NCBI GenBank assembly: GCA_965261315.1
Contig: CBDHDM010000091.1
Span: 62,001-126,000, forward strand
Length of the DNA: 64,000 nt
Reading direction: 5' to 3'
From: Endozoicomonas sp965261315
GTDB lineage: Bacteria > Pseudomonadota > Gammaproteobacteria > Pseudomonadales > Endozoicomonadaceae
Positions within the stretch are counted from its first letter, which is position 1, and each line of letters begins with the position of its first letter. A model generated the notes under the pieces. It was given only the letters and a program-made list of their open reading frames with translations, was not told where the DNA came from and ran no database searches. Shown here piece after piece: positions 63,525-64,000 of the stretch. Position numbers and translations under genes: made by a program.

Positions 63525-64000
63525 GCAAATGGTTGATATTCTGCTGGTGGATGATCACCCCCTTCTGAGAAAAGGCCTTGCCCAGTTGATTAACGAAGAA
63601 GAGGGGCTTCGGGTCATCGGGGAAGCGGGCAGTGGTCAGTCGGGTCTGGACCAGGCGCTGGCGCTGGAACCTGACCTTATATTGCTGGATTTAAATATGA
63701 AAGGTATGGATGGCCTTGAAACCTTGACGGCAATGAGGTCAGCCGGTGTTGATAGTAAAGTGATTGTGCTGACAGTTTCTGAACATCGTGAAGATGTGGC
63801 TGCAGTGTTCCGGGCAGGCGCTGATGGCTATCTGTTGAAAGACATGGAACCGGAGGACTTGCTGGTGCGCATCAGTGATGCCGCTCACGGCAAGTTGGTG
63901 GTAGATGACAGACTTACGGAAGTATTGGCTTCGTTACTCAGGCCTGATCAGGAAGAAGAGGACAGGCTGGAGCTTTTGACGTCTAAAGAGCGAGAAGTGT
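63517..64000 (+). CDS. NarL/NarP-type response regulator (partial, runs off right edge)
   Basis: The first 161 codons are in the window. The receiver domain has 'LLVDDHPLLRKG' (acidic pocket), the phospho-acceptor Asp58 in 'LILLDLNMKGMDG', and 'GYLLKDM' with the conserved Lys. The LuxR-type helix-turn-helix begins at 'LTSKEREV', where the window ends. It is the partner of the overlapping NarX-type kinase and the probable ligand of the 7-2-7 site at 61509. Confidence 0.92.
   Translation, partial: MNKQMVDILLVDDHPLLRKGLAQLINEEEGLRVIGEAGSGQSGLDQALALEPDLILLDLNMKGMDGLETLTAMRSAGVDSKVIVLTVSEHREDVAAVFRAGADGYLLKDMEPEDLLVRISDAAHGKLVVDDRLTEVLASLLRPDQEEEDRLELLTSKEREV

Overview
The window looks like a chromosome segment of a marine, probably host-associated gammaproteobacterium, most like Endozoicomonas/Oceanospirillales. 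This is an inference. It rests on the Pseudomonas-like gene order orn-rsgA-(rhodanese)-psd and gshB-tonB, a Vibrio-like napFDAGHBC cluster with its tiny TIGR02808-type partner, many decayed insertion sequences, and a secreted protein that carries an apparently eukaryotic-type glycan-binding domain. No rRNA, tRNA or CRISPR array was seen.

Layout. 1-1941: a partial YbbA-type ATPase, TesA and a patatin-like lipase. 1971-8207: a uricolytic cluster (puuE, alc, uraD, uraH, allA, guaD, puuD) coding guanine deamination and urate to glyoxylate plus urea; the allantoinase puuE carries two single-base frameshifts. 8351-16138: housekeeping genes (orn, rsgA, rhodanese, psd, gshB, tonB), interrupted by a peptidase M81 remnant and a TauD-type dioxygenase behind a palindromic repeat. 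16297-22063: a mobile-element pile-up with an IS66 lacking target duplications, half of an IS4-family transposase, and a group II intron sitting inside a collapsed IS21-like mini-element that itself cuts a cysteine hydrolase gene.

22830-32111: a conserved hypothetical gene and a three-gene type I secretion locus (HlyD-type adaptor, 1716-residue adhesin, ABC exporter). The adhesin has cadherin/VCBS-like repeats, a LamG domain and, at residues about 1250-1408, a domain that closely resembles the F-box-associated (FBA) N-glycan-binding domain of animal FBXO2/FBXO6. This is the most interesting item in the window. 32120-37252: an internally deleted IS1634-type element, a HupE/UreJ trio, a PhoX-like phosphatase broken by two internal deletions, and a 63-bp TA-flanked palindrome.

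37250-50444: a peptide/Opp-type ABC importer with a divergent LysR regulator whose 5' part is tandemly duplicated (415 bp), a RidA/PLP-lyase pair, a YheT hydrolase, a DUF502 protein, an oxalate/formate-type MFS carrier and a CreA-like protein. 50475-52217: an SOS-regulated umuDC operon. 52334-54522: two more internally deleted insertion sequences. 55059-64000: the periplasmic nitrate reductase operon (minus strand) and a divergent NarX/NarL-type two-component system, with an exact 7-2-7 NarP/NarL site and an exact FNR palindrome between them. A recurring theme is internal deletion: four transposable elements, PhoX and the M81 peptidase have all lost interior or leading sequence.
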